DNA from: Hydractinia symbiolongicarpus
Lineage: Eukaryota > Cnidaria > Hydrozoa > Anthoathecata > Hydractiniidae
DNA length: 64,000 nt
Direction: 5' to 3'
NCBI RefSeq assembly: GCF_029227915.1
Contig: NC_079878.1
Coordinates: 30,531,501-30,595,500 of the forward strand
Part shown: piece after piece, positions 48,100 to 61,200 of the stretch
Numbering within the stretch: position 1 is the first letter of the stretch
Layout of the letters: the number at the start of each line of letters is the position of its first letter
Notes under the pieces: generated by a model
Seen by the model: only the letters and a program-made list of their open reading frames with translations
Told to the model about the DNA's origin: nothing
Databases searched by the model: none
Program-made: the position numbers and the translations under genes

Positions 48100-50880
48100 A
48101 AATGAATACATTTTTAAAAACTGCAAGTCTCATGTGTTTTAGTGGTGAAAAGATAATTTAAAAAATCCTTCTGGAAATGAGTTTACTGACAAGGTACTTT
48201 CTTTGTACATACTCGACTATACGGGCCAAGCACGGGATTTACGGGAAATTGCGGGTTTTCGTTTGCCGGCGATTAAACTTCTTTTATTCAGCGTCTCATC
48301 AAAAATGAAAACATTTTTGAAAACTGCAAGTCTCGTGCGTTTTAGTGGTGAAAAGATAATTTAAAAAATCGTTCTGGAAATGAGTTTACTCACAGGTTAC
48401 TTTCTTTGTATATACTCGACTATACGGGCCAAGCACGGGATTTACGGGAAATCGCGTGTTTTCGTTTGCCGGCGATTAAACTTCTTTTATTCCGCGTCTC
48501 ATCAAAAATGAAAACATTTTTGAAAACTACAAGTCTTATGCGTTTTAGTGTTGAAAAAATAATTTAAAAAATCGTTCGGGAAATGAGTTTACTCCCTGGG
48601 TACTTTCTTTGTATACATTCGACTATACGGGCCAAGCCCGGGATTTACGGGAAATCGCGGGTTTTCGTTTGCCGGCGATTAAACTTCTTTTATTCAGCGT
48701 CTCATCAAAAATGAAAACATTTTTGTAAACTACAAGTCTCGTGCGTTTTAGTGGTGAAAAGATAATTTAAAAAATCGTTCTGGAAATGAGTTTACTCGCA
48801 GAGTACTTTCTTTGTCTACTTTTGACTATACGGGCCGAGTCCGGAATTTACGGGAAATCGCGGGTTTTCGTTTGCCGGCGATTAAACTTCTTTTATTCCG
48901 CGTCTCATCAAAAATGAAAACATTTTTGAAAACTACAAGTCTCATGCGTTTTAGTGGTGAAAAAATAATTTAAAAAATCGTTCTGGAAATGCGTTTACTC
49001 ACAGGGTACTTACTTTGTATATACTTGACTATACGGGCCAAGCACAGGATTTACGGGAAATCGCGGGTTTTCGTTTGCCGGCGATTAAACATCTTTTATT
49101 CAGCGTCTCATCAAAAATGAAAACATTTTTGAAAACTACAAGTCTCATACGTTTTAGTGGTAAAAAAATAATTTAAAAAATCGTTCGGGAAATGAGTTTA
49201 CTCCCTGGGTACTTTCTTTGTATACTTTTGACTATACGGGCCGAGTCCGGGATTTACGGGAAATCGCAAGTTTTCGTTTGCCGGCGATTAAACATCTTTT
49301 ATTCAGCGTCTCATCAAAAATGAAAACATTTTTGAAAACTACAAGTCTCATGCGTTTTAGTGGTGAAAAGTTAATTTAAAAAATCGTTCTGGAAATGAGT
49401 TTACTCCTTGCGTAATTTCTTTGTATACTTTTGACTATACGGGCCGCAGTCCGGGATTAACGGGAAATCGCGGGTTTTCGTTTGCCGGCGATTAAACTTC
49501 TTTTATTCCGCGTCTCATCAAAAATGAAAACATTTTTGAAAACTATAAGTCTCGTGCGTTTTAGTGGTGAAAAGATAATTTAAAAAATCGTTCTGGAAAT
49601 GAGTTTACTCACAGGGTACTTTCTTTATATATACTCGACTATACGGGCCAAGCACGGCATTTACGGGAAATCGCGGGTTTTCGTTTGCCGGCGATTAAAC
49701 TTCTTTCATTAAGCGTCTCATCAAAAATGAAAACATTCCTGAAAACTACAAGTCTCATGCGTTTTAGTGGTGAAAAAATAATTTAAAAAATCGTTCGGGA
49801 AATGTGTTTACTCCCTGGGTATTTCCTTTGTATACTTTTGACTATACCGGCCGAGTCTGGGATTTACGGGAAATCGCGGGTTTTCGTTTGCCGGCGATTA
49901 AACATCTTTTATTCAGCGTCTCATCAAAAATGAAAACATTTTTGAAAACTACAAGTCTTATGCCTTTTAGTGGTAAAAAGATAATTTAAAAAATCGTTCT
50001 GAAAATGAGTTTACTCACAGGGTACTTTCTTTGTATGTACTCGACTATACGGGCCAAGCACGGGATTTACGGGAAATCGCGGGTTTTCGTCCCTCATCAA
50101 AAATGAATACATTTTTGAAAACTGCAAGTCTCATGTGTTTTAGTGGTGAAAAGATAATTTAAAAAATCCTTCTGGAAATGAGTTTACTGACAGGGTACTT
50201 TTTTTGTACATACTCGACTATACGGGCCGAGTCCGGGATTTACGGGAAATCGCGGGTTTTTGTTTGCCGGCGATTAAACTTCTTTTATTCAGCGTCTCAT
50301 CAAAATTGAAAACATTTTTGAAAACTACAAGTCTCATACGTTTTAGTGGTGAAAAAATAATTTAAAAAATCGTTCGGAAAATGAGTTTACTCCCTGAGTA
50401 TTTTCTTTGCGTACTTTTGACTATACGAGCCGAGTCCGGGATTTACGGGAAATCGCGGGTTTTCGTTTGCCGGCGATTAAACTTCTTTTATTCCGCGACT
50501 CATCAAAAATGAAAACATTTTTGAAAACTACAAGTCTCATGCGTTTTAGTGGTGAAAAGATAATATAAAAAATCGTTCTGGAAAGGAGTTTACTCACAGG
50601 GTACTTTCTTTGTATATACTCGACTATACGAGCTAAGCACGGGATTTACGGGAAATTGCGGGTTTTCGTTTGCCGGCGATTAAACTTATTTTATTCAACG
50701 TCTCATCAAAAATGAAAACATTTTTAAAAACTACAAGTCTCATGCGTTTTAGTGGTGAAAAAATAATTTAAAAAATCGTTCGAGAAGTGAGTTTACTCAG
50801 AGGGTACTCTCTTTGTATACATTCGACTATACGGGCCAAGCCCGGGATTTACGGGAAATCGCGGGTTTTCGTTTGCCGGC
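48100..50880 (+). repeat. Mixed diverged satellite segment
   Basis: Monomers of all subtypes with many private changes, for example GGGCCGCAGTCC (1-bp insertion near 49,446), AATCGCAAGTTTTCG, ACTTACTTTG and CTTTATATATACTCG. The variants TTAAGCGTCTC plus ACATTCCTG, which dominate the right end, first appear near 49,708-49,742. No gene is visible. Confidence 0.65.
50085..50100 (+). repeat. Third copy of the short-monomer deletion junction
   Basis: The same junction GTTTTCGTCCCTCATCAAAA occurs here, followed as at 48,089 by AATGAATACATT, CATGTGTTTTAG and AATCCTTCTGG. It is a dispersed copy of the 48.1-kb segment about 2 kb away, not an independent deletion. Confidence 0.85.
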
Positions 50881-52536
50881 GATTAAATTTCTTTCATTAA
50901 GCGTCTCATCAAAAATGAAAACATTCCTGAAAACTACAAGTCTCATGCGTTTTAGTGGTGAAAAAATAATTTAAAAAATCGCTCGGGAAATGAGTTTACT
51001 CCCTGGGTACTTTCTTTGTATACTTTTGACTATACGGGCCGAGTCCGGGATTTACGGGAAATCGCGGGTTTTCGTTTGCCGGCGATTAAACATCTTTTAT
51101 TCAGCGTCTCATCAAAAATGAAAACATTTTTGAAAACTACAAGTCTCATGCGTTTTAGTGGTGAAAAAATAATTTAAAAAATCGTTCGGGAAATGAGTTT
51201 ACTCCCTGGGTACTTTCTTTGTATACTTTTGACTATACGGGCCGACTCCGGGATTTACGGGAAATTGCGGGTTTTCGTTTGCCAGCGATTAAACATCTTT
51301 TTTTATTCAGCATCTCATCAAAAATGAAAACATTTTTGAAAACTACAAGTCTCATGCGTTTTAGTGGTGAAAAGATAATTTAAAAAATCGTTCTGGAAAT
51401 GAGTTTACTCCCTGGGTATTTTCTTTGTATACTTTTGACTATACGGGCCGAGTTTGGGATTTACGGGAATTCGCAGGTTTTCGTTTGCCGGCGATTAAAC
51501 TTCTTTTATTCAGCGTCTCATCAAAAATGAAAACATTTTTGAAAACTACAAGTCTCGTGCGTTTTAGTGGTAAAAAGATAATTTTAAAAATCGTTCTGGA
51601 AATTAGTTTCCTCGCAGGGTACTTTCTTTGTATACTTTTGACTATACGGGCCGAGTCCGGGATTTACGGGAAATCGCGGGTTTTCGTTTGCCGGCGATTA
51701 AACTTCTTTTATTCAGCGTCTCATCAAAAATGAAAACATTTTTGAAAACTACAAGTCTCATACGTTTTAGTGGTGAAAAAATAATTTAAAAAATCGTTCG
51801 GAAAATGAGTTTACTCCCTGAGTATTTTCTTTGTGTACTTTTGACTATACGGGCCGAGTCCGGGATTTACGGGAAATCGCGGGTTTTCGTTTGCCGGCGA
51901 TTAAACTTCTTTTATTCCGCGTCTCATCAAAAATGAAAACATTTTTGAAAACTACAAGTCTCATGCGTTTTAGTGGTGAAAAGATAATATAAAAAATCGT
52001 TCTGGAAAGGAGTTTACTCACAGGGTACTTTCTTTGTATATACTCGACTATACGAGCCAAGCACGGGATTTACGGGAAATTGCGGTTTTTCGTTTGCCGG
52101 CGATTAAACTTCTTTTATTCAGCGTCTCATCAAAAATGAAAACATTTTTGAAAACTACAAGTCTCATGCGTTTTAGTGCTGAAAAGATAATTTAAAAAAT
52201 CGTTTTGAAAATGAGTTTACTCACAGGGTACTTTCTTTGTATGTACTCGACTATATGGGCCAAGCACGGGATTTACGGGAAATCGCGGGTTTTTTGTTTG
52301 CCGGCGATTAAACTTCTTATATTCAGCGTCTCATCAAAAATGAAAACATTTTTGAAAACTACAAGTCTCATGCGTTTTAGTGGTGAAAAAATAATTTAAA
52401 AAATCGTTCGGGAAATGAGTTTACTCACAGGGTACTTTCTTTGTATACATTCGACTATACGGGCCAAGCCCGGGATTTACGGGTAATCGCGGGTTTTCGT
52501 TTGCCGGCGATTAAACTTTTTTCATTAAGCGTCTCA

Positions 52537-52614
52537 TCAAAAATGAAAACATTCCTGAAAACTACAAAATCAAAATCAAAAATGAAAACATTTTTGAAAA
52601 CTACAAGTCTCATG
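52537..52614 (+). repeat. Expanded 242-bp monomer: internal 39-bp duplication (copy 1)
   Basis: Within one monomer, TCAAAAATGAAAACATT...GAAAACTACAA occurs twice, starting at 52,537 and 52,576, so this monomer is 39 bp longer than normal. The first half has ATTCCTG, the second ATTTTTG, and a (TCAAAA)-like spacer AAAATCAAAATCAAAAATG joins them. The change adds 13 codons' length, so it also lengthens chance open frames. Confidence 0.9.
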
Positions 52615-53590
52615 CGTTTTAGTGGTGAAGAAATAATTTAAAAAATCGTTCGAGAAATGAGTTTACTCCCTGCGTATTTTCTTTGTATACTTTTGACTAT
52701 ACGGGCCGAGTCCGGGATTTACGGAAAATCGCGGGTTTTCGTTTACAGGCGATTAAACATCTTTTATTCAGCGTCTCATCAAAAATGAAAACATTTTTGA
52801 AAACTACAAGTCTCATGCGTTTTAGTGGTGTAAAGATAATTTAAAAAATCGTTCTGGAAATGAGTTTACTCCCTGCGTATTTTCTTTGTATACTTTTGAC
52901 TATACGGGCCGAGTCCGGGATTTACGGGAAATCGCGGGTTTTCGTTTGCCGGCGATTAAACTTCTTTTATTCCGCGTCTCATCAAAAATGAAAACATTTT
53001 TGAAAACTACAAGTCTCATGCGTTTTAGTGGTGAAAAGATAATATAAAAAATCCTTCTGGAAAGGAGTTTACTCACAGGGTACTTTCTTTGTATATACTC
53101 GACTATGCGAGCCAAGCACGGGATTTACGGGAAATTGCGGGTTTTCGTTTGCCGACGATTAAACTTCTTTTATTCAGCGTCTCATCAAAAATGAAAACAT
53201 TTTTGAAAACTACAAGTCTCATGCGTTTTAGTGGTGAAAAGATAATTTAAAAAATCGTTCTGAAAATGAGTGTACTCACAGGGTACTTTCTTTGTATGTA
53301 CTCGACTATACGGGCCAAGCACGGGATTTACAGGAAATCGCGGGTTTTTGTTTGCCGGCGATTAAACTTCTTATATTCAGCGTCTCATCAAAAATGAAAA
53401 CATTTTTGAAAACTACAAGTCTCGTGCGTTTTAGTGGTGAAAAAATAATTTAAAAAATCGTTCGGGAAATGAGTTTACTCACAGGGTACTTTCTTTGTAT
53501 ACATTCGACTATACGGGCCAAGCCCGGGATTTACGGGTAATCGCGGGTTTTCGTTTGCCGGCGATTAAACTTTTTTCATTAAGCGTCTCA

Positions 53591-53668
53591 TCAAAAATGA
53601 AAACATTCCTGAAAACTACAAAATCAAAATCAAAAATGAAAACATTTTTGAAAACTACAAGTCTCATG
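53591..53668 (+). repeat. Expanded 242-bp monomer (copy 2)
   Basis: Same 39-bp internal duplication, 1,054 bp after the first (five normal monomers plus 39 bp). The context (GGGTAATCGCGGG, TTTTTTCATTAAGC) is the same. Confidence 0.88.
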
Positions 53669-55459
53669 CGTTTTAGTGGTGAAGAAATAATTTAAAAAAT
53701 CGTTCGAGAAATGAGTTTACTCCCTGCGTATATTCTTTGTATACTTTTGACTATACGGGCCGAGTCCGGGATTTACGGGAAATCGCGGGTTTTCGTTTGC
53801 CGGCGATTAAACATCTTTTATTCAGCGTCTCATCAAAAATGAAAACATTTTTGAAAACTACAAGTCTCATGCGTTTTAGTGGTGTAAAGATAATTTAAAA
53901 AATCGTTCTGGAAATGAGTTTACTCCCTGCGTATTTTCTTTGCATACTTTTGACTATACGGGCCGAGTCCGGGATTTACGGGAAATCGCGGGTTTTCGTT
54001 TGCCGGCGATTAAATTTCTTTCATTAAGCGTCTCATCAAAAATGAAAACATTCCTGAAAACTACAAGTCTCATGCGTTTTAGTGGTGAAAAAATAATTTA
54101 AAAAATCGCTCGGGAAATGAGTTTACTCCCTGGGTACTTTCTTTGTATACTTTTGACTATACGGGCTGAGTCCGGGATTTACGGGAAATCGCGGGTTTTC
54201 GTTTGCCGGCGATTAAACATCTTTTATTCAGCGTCTCATCAAAAATGAAAACATTTTTGAAAACTACAAGTCTTATGCGTTTTAGTGGTGAAAAAATAAT
54301 TTAAAAAATCGTTCGGGAAATGAGTTTACTCCCTGGGTACTTTCTTTGTATACTTTTGACTATACGGGCCGACTCCGGGATTTACGGGAAATCGCGGGTT
54401 TTCGTTTGCCGGCGATCAAACATCTTTTTTTATTCAGCATCTCATCAAAAATGAAAACATTTTTGAAAACTACAAGTCTCATGCGTTTTAGTGGTGAAAA
54501 GATAATTTAAAAAATCGTTCTGGAAATGAGTTTACTCCCTGGGTATTTTCTTTGTATACTTTTGACTATACGGGCCGAGTTTGGGATTTACGGGAATTCG
54601 CGGGTTTTCGTTTGCCGGCGATTAAACTTCTTTTATTCAGCGTCTCATCAAAAATGAAAACATTTTTGAAAACTACAAGTCTCGTGCGTTTTAGTGGTAA
54701 AAAGATAATTTAAAAAATCGTTCTGGAAATTAGTTTCCTCGCAGGGTACTTTCTTTGTATACTTTTGACTATACGGGCCGAGTCCGGGATTTACGGGAAA
54801 TCGCGGGTTTTCGTTTGCCGGCGATTAAACTTCTTTTATTCAGCGTCTCATCAAAAATGAAAACATTTTCGAAAACTACAAGTCTCATGCGTTTTAGTGG
54901 TGAAAAGATAATATAAAAAATCGTTCTGGAAAGGAGTTTACTCACAGGGTAGTTTCTTTGTATATACTCGCCTATACGAGCCAAGCACGGGATTTACGGG
55001 AAATTGCGGTTTTTCGTTTGCCGGCGATTAAACTTCTTTTATTCAGCGTCTCATCAAAAATGAAAACATTTTTGAAAACTACAAGTCTCATGCGTTTTAG
55101 TGGTGAGAAGATAATTTAAAAAATCGTTTTGAAAATGAGTTTACTCACAGGGTACTTTCTTTGTATGTACTCGACTATACGGGCCAAGCACGGGATTTAC
55201 GGAAAATCGCGGGTTTTTGTTTGCCGGCGATTAAACTTCTTATATTCAGCGTCTCATCAAAAATGAAAACATTTTTGAAAACTACAAGTCTCATGCGTTT
55301 TAGTGGTGAAAAAATAATTTAAAAAATCGTTCGGGAAATGAGTTTACTCACAGGGTACTTTCTTTGTATACATTCGACTATACGGGCCAAGCCCGGGATT
55401 TACGGGTAATCGCGGGTTTTCGTTTGCCGGTGATTAAACTGTTTTCATTAAGCGTCTCA

Positions 55460-55537
55460 TCAAAAATGAAAACATTCCTGAAAACTACAAAATCAAAATC
55501 AAAAATGAAAACATTTTTGAAAACTACAAGTCTCATG
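55460..55537 (+). repeat. Expanded 242-bp monomer (copy 3)
   Basis: Same duplication, 1,869 bp after copy 2 (nine monomers plus 39 bp plus the 3-bp T expansion near 54,421). It carries private changes GCCGGTGATT and CTGTTTTCATTAAGC. Confidence 0.88.
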
Positions 55538-56715
55538 CGTTTTAGTGGTGAAGAAATAATTTAAAAAATCGTTCGAGAAATGAGTTTACTCCCTGCGTAT
55601 TTTTTGGTATACTTTTGACTATACGGGCCGAGTCCGGGATTTACGGGAAATCGCGGGTTTTCGTTTGCTGGCGATTAAACATCTTTTATTCAGCGTCTCA
55701 TCAAAAATGAAAACATTTTTGAAAACTACAAGTCTCATGCGTTTTAGTGGTGTAAAGATAATTTAAAAAATCGTTCTGGAAATGAGTTTACTCCCTGCGT
55801 ATTTTCTTTGTATACTTTTGACTATACGGGCCGAGTCCGGGATTTACGGGAAATAGCGGGTTTTCGTTTGCCGGCGATTAAACATCTTTTATTCAGCGTC
55901 TCATCAAAAATGAAAACATTTTTGAAAACTACAAGTCTCATGCGTTTTAGTTGTGAAAAGATAATTTAAAAAATCGTTCTGGAAATGAGTTTACTCACAG
56001 GGTACTTTCTTTGTATGTACTCGACTATACGGGCCAAGCGCGGGATTTACGGGAAATCGCGGGTTTTCGTTTGCCGGCGATTAAACTTCTTTTATTCCGC
56101 GTCTCATCAAAAATGAAAACATTTTTGAAAACTACAAGTCTCATGCGTTTTAGTGGTGAAAAGATAATATAAAAAATCGTTCTGGAAAGGAGTTTACTCA
56201 CAGGGTACTTTCTTTGTATATACTCGACTATACGAGCCAAGCACGGGATTTACAGGAAACTGCGGGTTTTCGTTTGCCGACGATTAAACTTCTTTTATTC
56301 AGCGTCTTATCAAAAATGAAAACATTTTTGAAAACTACAAGTCTCATGCGTTTTAGTGGTGAAAAGATAATTTAAAAAATCGTTCTGAAAATGAGTTTAC
56401 TCACAGGGTACTTTCTTTGTATGTACTCGACTATACGGGCCAAGCACGGGATTTACGGGAAATCACGGGTTTTTGTTTGCCGGCGATTAAACTTCTTATA
56501 TTCAGCGTCTCATCAAAAATGAAAACATTTTTGAAAACTACAAGTCTCGTGCGTTTTAGTGGTGAAAAAATAATTTAAAAAATCGTTCGGGAAATGAGTT
56601 TACTCACAGGGTACTTTCTTTGTATACATTCGACTATACGGGCCAAGACCGGGATTTACGGGTAATCGCGGGTTTTCGTTTGCCGGCGATTAAACTTTTT
56701 TCATTAAGCGTCTCA

Positions 56716-56793
56716 TCAAAAATGAAAACATTCCTGAAAACTACAAAATCAAAATCAAAAATGAAAACATTTTTGAAAACTACAAGTCTAATG
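56716..56793 (+). repeat. Expanded 242-bp monomer (copy 4)
   Basis: Same duplication, 1,256 bp after copy 3. The following part has AAGTCTAATGCG and GGTGAAAAAATAATTT instead of GGTGAAGAAATAATTT, a variant shared only with copy 5. Confidence 0.88.
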
Positions 56794-57064
56794 CGTTTTA
56801 GTGGTGAAAAAATAATTTAAAAAATCGTTCGAGAAATGAGTTTACTCCCTGCGTATTTTCTTTGTATACTTTTGACTATACGGGCCGAGTCCGGGATTTA
56901 CGGGAAATCGCGGGTTTTCGTTTGCCGGCGATTAAACATCTTTTATTCAGCGTCTCATCAAAAATGAAAACATTTTTGAAAACTACAAGTCTCATGCGTT
57001 TTAGTGGTGTAAAGATAATTTAAAAAATCGTTCTGGAAATGAGTTTACTCCCTGCGTATTTTCT

Positions 57065-58224
57065 TTGTATACTTTTGACTATACGGGCCGAGTCCGGGAT
57101 TTACGGGAAATCGCGGGTTTTCGTTTGCCGGCGATTAAACATCTTTTATTCAGCGTCTCATCAAAAATGAAAACATTTTTGAAAACTACAAGTCTCATGC
57201 GTTTTAGTGGTGAAAAGATAATTTATAAAATCGTACTGGAAATGAGTTTACTCACTGGGTACTTTCTTTGTATACATTCGACTATACGGGCCAAGCCCGA
57301 GATTTACAGGAAATCCCGGGTTTTCGTTTGCCGGCGATTAAACTTCTTATATTCAGCGTCTCATCAAAAATGAAAACGTTTTTGAAAATTACAAGTCTCA
57401 TGCGTTTTAGTGGTGAAAAGATAATTTATAAAATCGTACTGGAAATGAGTTTACTCACAGGGTACTTTCTTTGTATACATTCGACTATACGGGCCAAGCC
57501 CGAGATTTACAGGAAATCGCGGGTTTTCGTTTGCCGGCGATTAAACTTTTTTCATTAAGCGTCTCATCAAAAATGAAAACATTCCTGAAAACTACAAAAT
57601 CAAAATCAAAAATGAAAACATTTTTGAAAACTACAAGTCTAATGCGTTTTAGTGGTGAAAAAATAATTTAAAAAATCGTTCGAGAAATGAGTTTACTCCC
57701 TGCGTATTTTCTTTGTATACTTTTGACTATACGGGCCGAGTCCGGGATTTACGGGAAATCGCGGGTTTTCGTTTGCCGGCGATTAAACATCTTTTATTCA
57801 GCGTCTCATCAAAAATGAAAACATTTTTGAAAACTACAAGTCTCATGCGTTTTAGTGGTGTAAAGATAATTTAAAAAATCGTTCTGGAAATGAGTTTACT
57901 CCCTGCGTATTTTCTTTGTATACTTTTGACTATACGGGCAGAGTCCGGGATTTACGGGAAATCGCGGGTTTTCGTTTGCCGGCGATTAAACATCTTTTAT
58001 TCAGCGTCTCATCAAAAATGAAAACATTTTTGAAAACTACAAGTCTCATGCGTTTTAGTGGTGAAAAGATAATTTATAAAATCGTACTGGAAATGAGTTT
58101 ACTCACAGGGTACTTTCTTTGTATACATTCGACTATACGGGCCAAGCCCGAGATTTACAGGAAATCGCGGGTTTTCGTTTGCCGGCGATTAAACTTCTTA
58201 TATTCAGCGTCTCATCAAAAATGA
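57065..58224 (+). repeat. 851-bp higher-order unit and partial second copy
   Basis: Blocks starting at 57,065 and 57,916 match in order: CCCTGCGTATTT with TTAAACATC, then AATTTATAAAATCGTACTGG, then CATTCGAC with AAGCCCGAGATTTACAGG and CTTCTTATATTCAGC, then ATGAAAACGTTTTTGAAAATT. Inside the first copy, the TTTATAAAATCGTACTGG monomer is itself duplicated (57,223 and 57,426). Confidence 0.83.
57567..57644 (+). repeat. Expanded 242-bp monomer (copy 5)
   Basis: Same duplication, exactly 851 bp after copy 4 (four monomers plus 39 bp), sharing AAGTCTAATGCG. Copies 4 and 5 belong to an 851-bp unit. Confidence 0.88.
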
Positions 58225-61200
58225 AAACGTTTTTGAAAATTACAAGTCTCATGCGTTTTAGTGGTGAAAAAATAATTTAAAAAATCGTTCGGGAAATGAG
58301 TTTACTCCCTGGGTACTTTCTTTGTATACTTTTGACTATGTGAGCCGAGTCCGGGATTTACGGGAAATCGCGGGTTTTCGTTTGCCGGCGATTAAACATC
58401 TTTTATTCAGCGTCTCATCAAAAATGAAAACATTTTTTAAAACTACAAGTCTCATGCGTTTTAGTGGTGAAAAAATAATTTAAAAAATCGTTCGAGAAAT
58501 GAGTTTACTCCCTGGGTACTTTCTTTGTATACTTTTGACTATACGGGCCGAGTCCGGGATTTACGGGAAATCGCGGGTTTTCGTTTGCCGGCGATTAAAC
58601 TTCTTTCATTAAGCGTCTCATCAAAAATGAAAACATTCCTGAAAACTACAAGTCTCATGCGTTTTAGTGGTGAAAAAATAATTTAAAAAGTCGTTCGGGA
58701 AATGAGTTTACTCCCTAGGTACTTTCTTTGTATACTTTTGACTGTACGGGCCGAGTCCGGGATTTACGGGAAATCGCGGGTTTTCGTTTGCCGGCGATTA
58801 AACATCTTTTATTCAGCGTCTCATCAAAAATGAAAACATTTTTGAAAACTACAAGTCTCATGCGTTTTAGTGGTGAAAAGATAATTTAAAAAATCGTTCT
58901 GGAAATGAGTTTACTCCCTGCGTAATTTCTTTGTATACTTTTGACTATACGGGCCGAGTCCGGGATTAACGGGAAATTGCGGTTTTTCGTTTGCCGGCGA
59001 TTAAACTTCTTTTATTCCGCGTATCATCAAAAATGAAAACATTTTTGAAAACTACAAGTCTCGTGCGTTTTAGTGGTGAAAAGATAATTTAAAAAATCGT
59101 TCTGGAAATGAGTTTACTCACAGGGTACTTTCTTTGTATATACTCGACTATACGGGCCAAGCACGGCATTTACGAGAAATCGCGGGTTTTTGTTTGCCGG
59201 CGATTAAACTTCTTTCATTAAGCGTCTCATCAAAAATGAAAACATTCCTGAAAACTACAAGACTCATGCGTTTTAGTGGTGAAAAAATAATTTAAAAAAT
59301 CGTTCGGGAAATGTGTTCACTCCCTGGGTATTTTCTTTGTATACTTTTGACTATACGGGCCGAGTCCGGGATTTTCGGAAAGTTGCGGTTTTTCGTTTGC
59401 CGGCGATTAAACTTCTTATATTCAGCGTCTCATCAAAAATAAAAACATTTTTGAAAACTACAAGTCTCATGCGTTTTAGTGGTGAAAAAATAATTTAAAA
59501 AATCGTTCGGGAAATGAGTTTACTCCCTGGGTACTTTCTTTGTATACTTTTGACTATACGGGTCGAGTCCGGGATTTACGGGAAATCGCGGGTTTTCGTT
59601 TGCCGGCGATTAAACATCTTTTATTCAGCGTCTCATCAAAAATGAAAACATTTTTAAAAACTACAAGTCTCATGCGTTTTAGTGGTGAAAAGATAATTTA
59701 AAAAATCGTTCTGGAAATGAGTTTACTCCCTGCGTAATTTCTTTGTATACTTTTGACTTTACGGGCCGAGTCCGGGATTAACGGGAAATCGCGGGTTTTC
59801 GTTTGCCGGCGATTAAACTTCTTTTATTCCGCGTCTCATCAAAAATGAAAACATTTTTTAAAACTACAAGTCTCGTGCGTTTTAGTGGTGAAAAGATAAT
59901 TTAAAAATCGTTCTGGAAATGAGTTTACTCACAGGGTACTTTCTTTGTGTATACTCAACTATACGGGCCAAGCACGGCATTTACGGGAAATCGCGGGTTT
60001 TCGTTTGCCGGCGATTAAACTTCTTTCATTAAGCGTCTCATCAAAAATGAAAATATTCCTGAAAACTACAAGACTCATGCGTTTTAGTGGTGAAAAAATA
60101 ATTTAAAAAATCGTTCAGGAAATGTGTTTACTCCCTGGGTATTTTCTTTGTATACTTTTGACTATACGGGCCGAGTCCGGGATTTACGGAAAGTTGCGGT
60201 TTTTCGTTTGCCGGCGATTAAACTTCTTATATACAGCGTCTCATCAAAATTAAAAACATTTTTGAAAACTACAAGTCTCATGCGTTTTAGTGGTGAAAAA
60301 ATAATTTAAAAAATCGTTCTGGAAATGAGTTTACTCACAGGGTACTTTCTTTGTATATACTCGACTATACGGGCCAAGCACGGCATTTACGGGAAATCGC
60401 AGGTTTTCGTTTGCCGGCGATTAAACTTCTTTCATTAAGCGTCTCATTAAAAATGAAAACATTCCTGAAAACTACAAGTCTCATGCGTTTTAGTGGTGAA
60501 AAAATAATTTAAAAAATCGTTCGGGAAATGAGTTTACTCCCTGGGTACTTTCTTTGTATACTTTTGACAATGTGAGCCGAGTCCGGGATTTACGGGAAAT
60601 CGCGGGTTTTCGTTTGCCGGCGATTAAACATCTTTTATTCAGCGTCTCATCAAAAATGAAAACATTTTTGAAAACTACAAGTCTCATGCGTTTTAGTGGT
60701 GAAAAAATAATTTAAAAAATCGTTCGGGAAATAAGTTTACTCACAGGGTACTTTCTTTGTATACATTCCACTATACGGGCCAAGCCCGAGATTTACGGGA
60801 AATCGCGGGTTTTTGTTTGCCGGCGATTAAACTTCTTATATTCAGCGTCTCATCAAAAATGAAAACGTTTTTGAAAATTACAAGTCTCATGCGTTTTAGT
60901 GGTGAAAAAATAATTTAAAAAATCGTTCGGGAAATGACTTTACTCCCTGGGTACTTTCTTTGTATACTTTTGACTATGTGAGCCGAGTCCGGGATTTACG
61001 GGAAATCGCGGGTTTTCGTTTGCCGGCGATTAAACATCTTTTATTCAGCGTCTCATCAAAAATGAAAACATTTTTTAAAACTACAAGTCTCATGCGTTAT
61101 AGTGGTGAAAAAATAATTTAAAAAATCGTTCGAGAAATGAGTTTACTCCCTGGGTACTTTCTTTGTATACTTTTGACTATACGGGCCGAGTCCGGGATTT

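Larger units (their letters stand above)
50880..57130 (+). repeat. Large ~3.13-kb higher-order repeat, two copies with one monomer lost
   Basis: Copies start near 50,880 and 54,006. Shared markers are TTAAATTTCTTTCATTAAGC, ATCGCTCGGG, GGGCCGACTCCGGG, the 3-bp expansion ATCTTTTTTTATTCAGCATC, GAGTTTGGG, and AATTAGTTTCCTCGCAGGG. The offset is about 3,126-3,127 bp at the start but 2,923-2,924 bp from about 51,850/54,770 on. The second copy therefore lacks one monomer, the GTGTACTTTTGAC copy at about 51,750-51,950. Confidence 0.82.

Noticed and set aside
52900-53115. Minus-strand open frames of 65-72 codons repeated through the array.
   Set aside because: They are the complement of the same monomer, end at monomer-specific stops, and have no independent support such as a start context, splice sites or domain.
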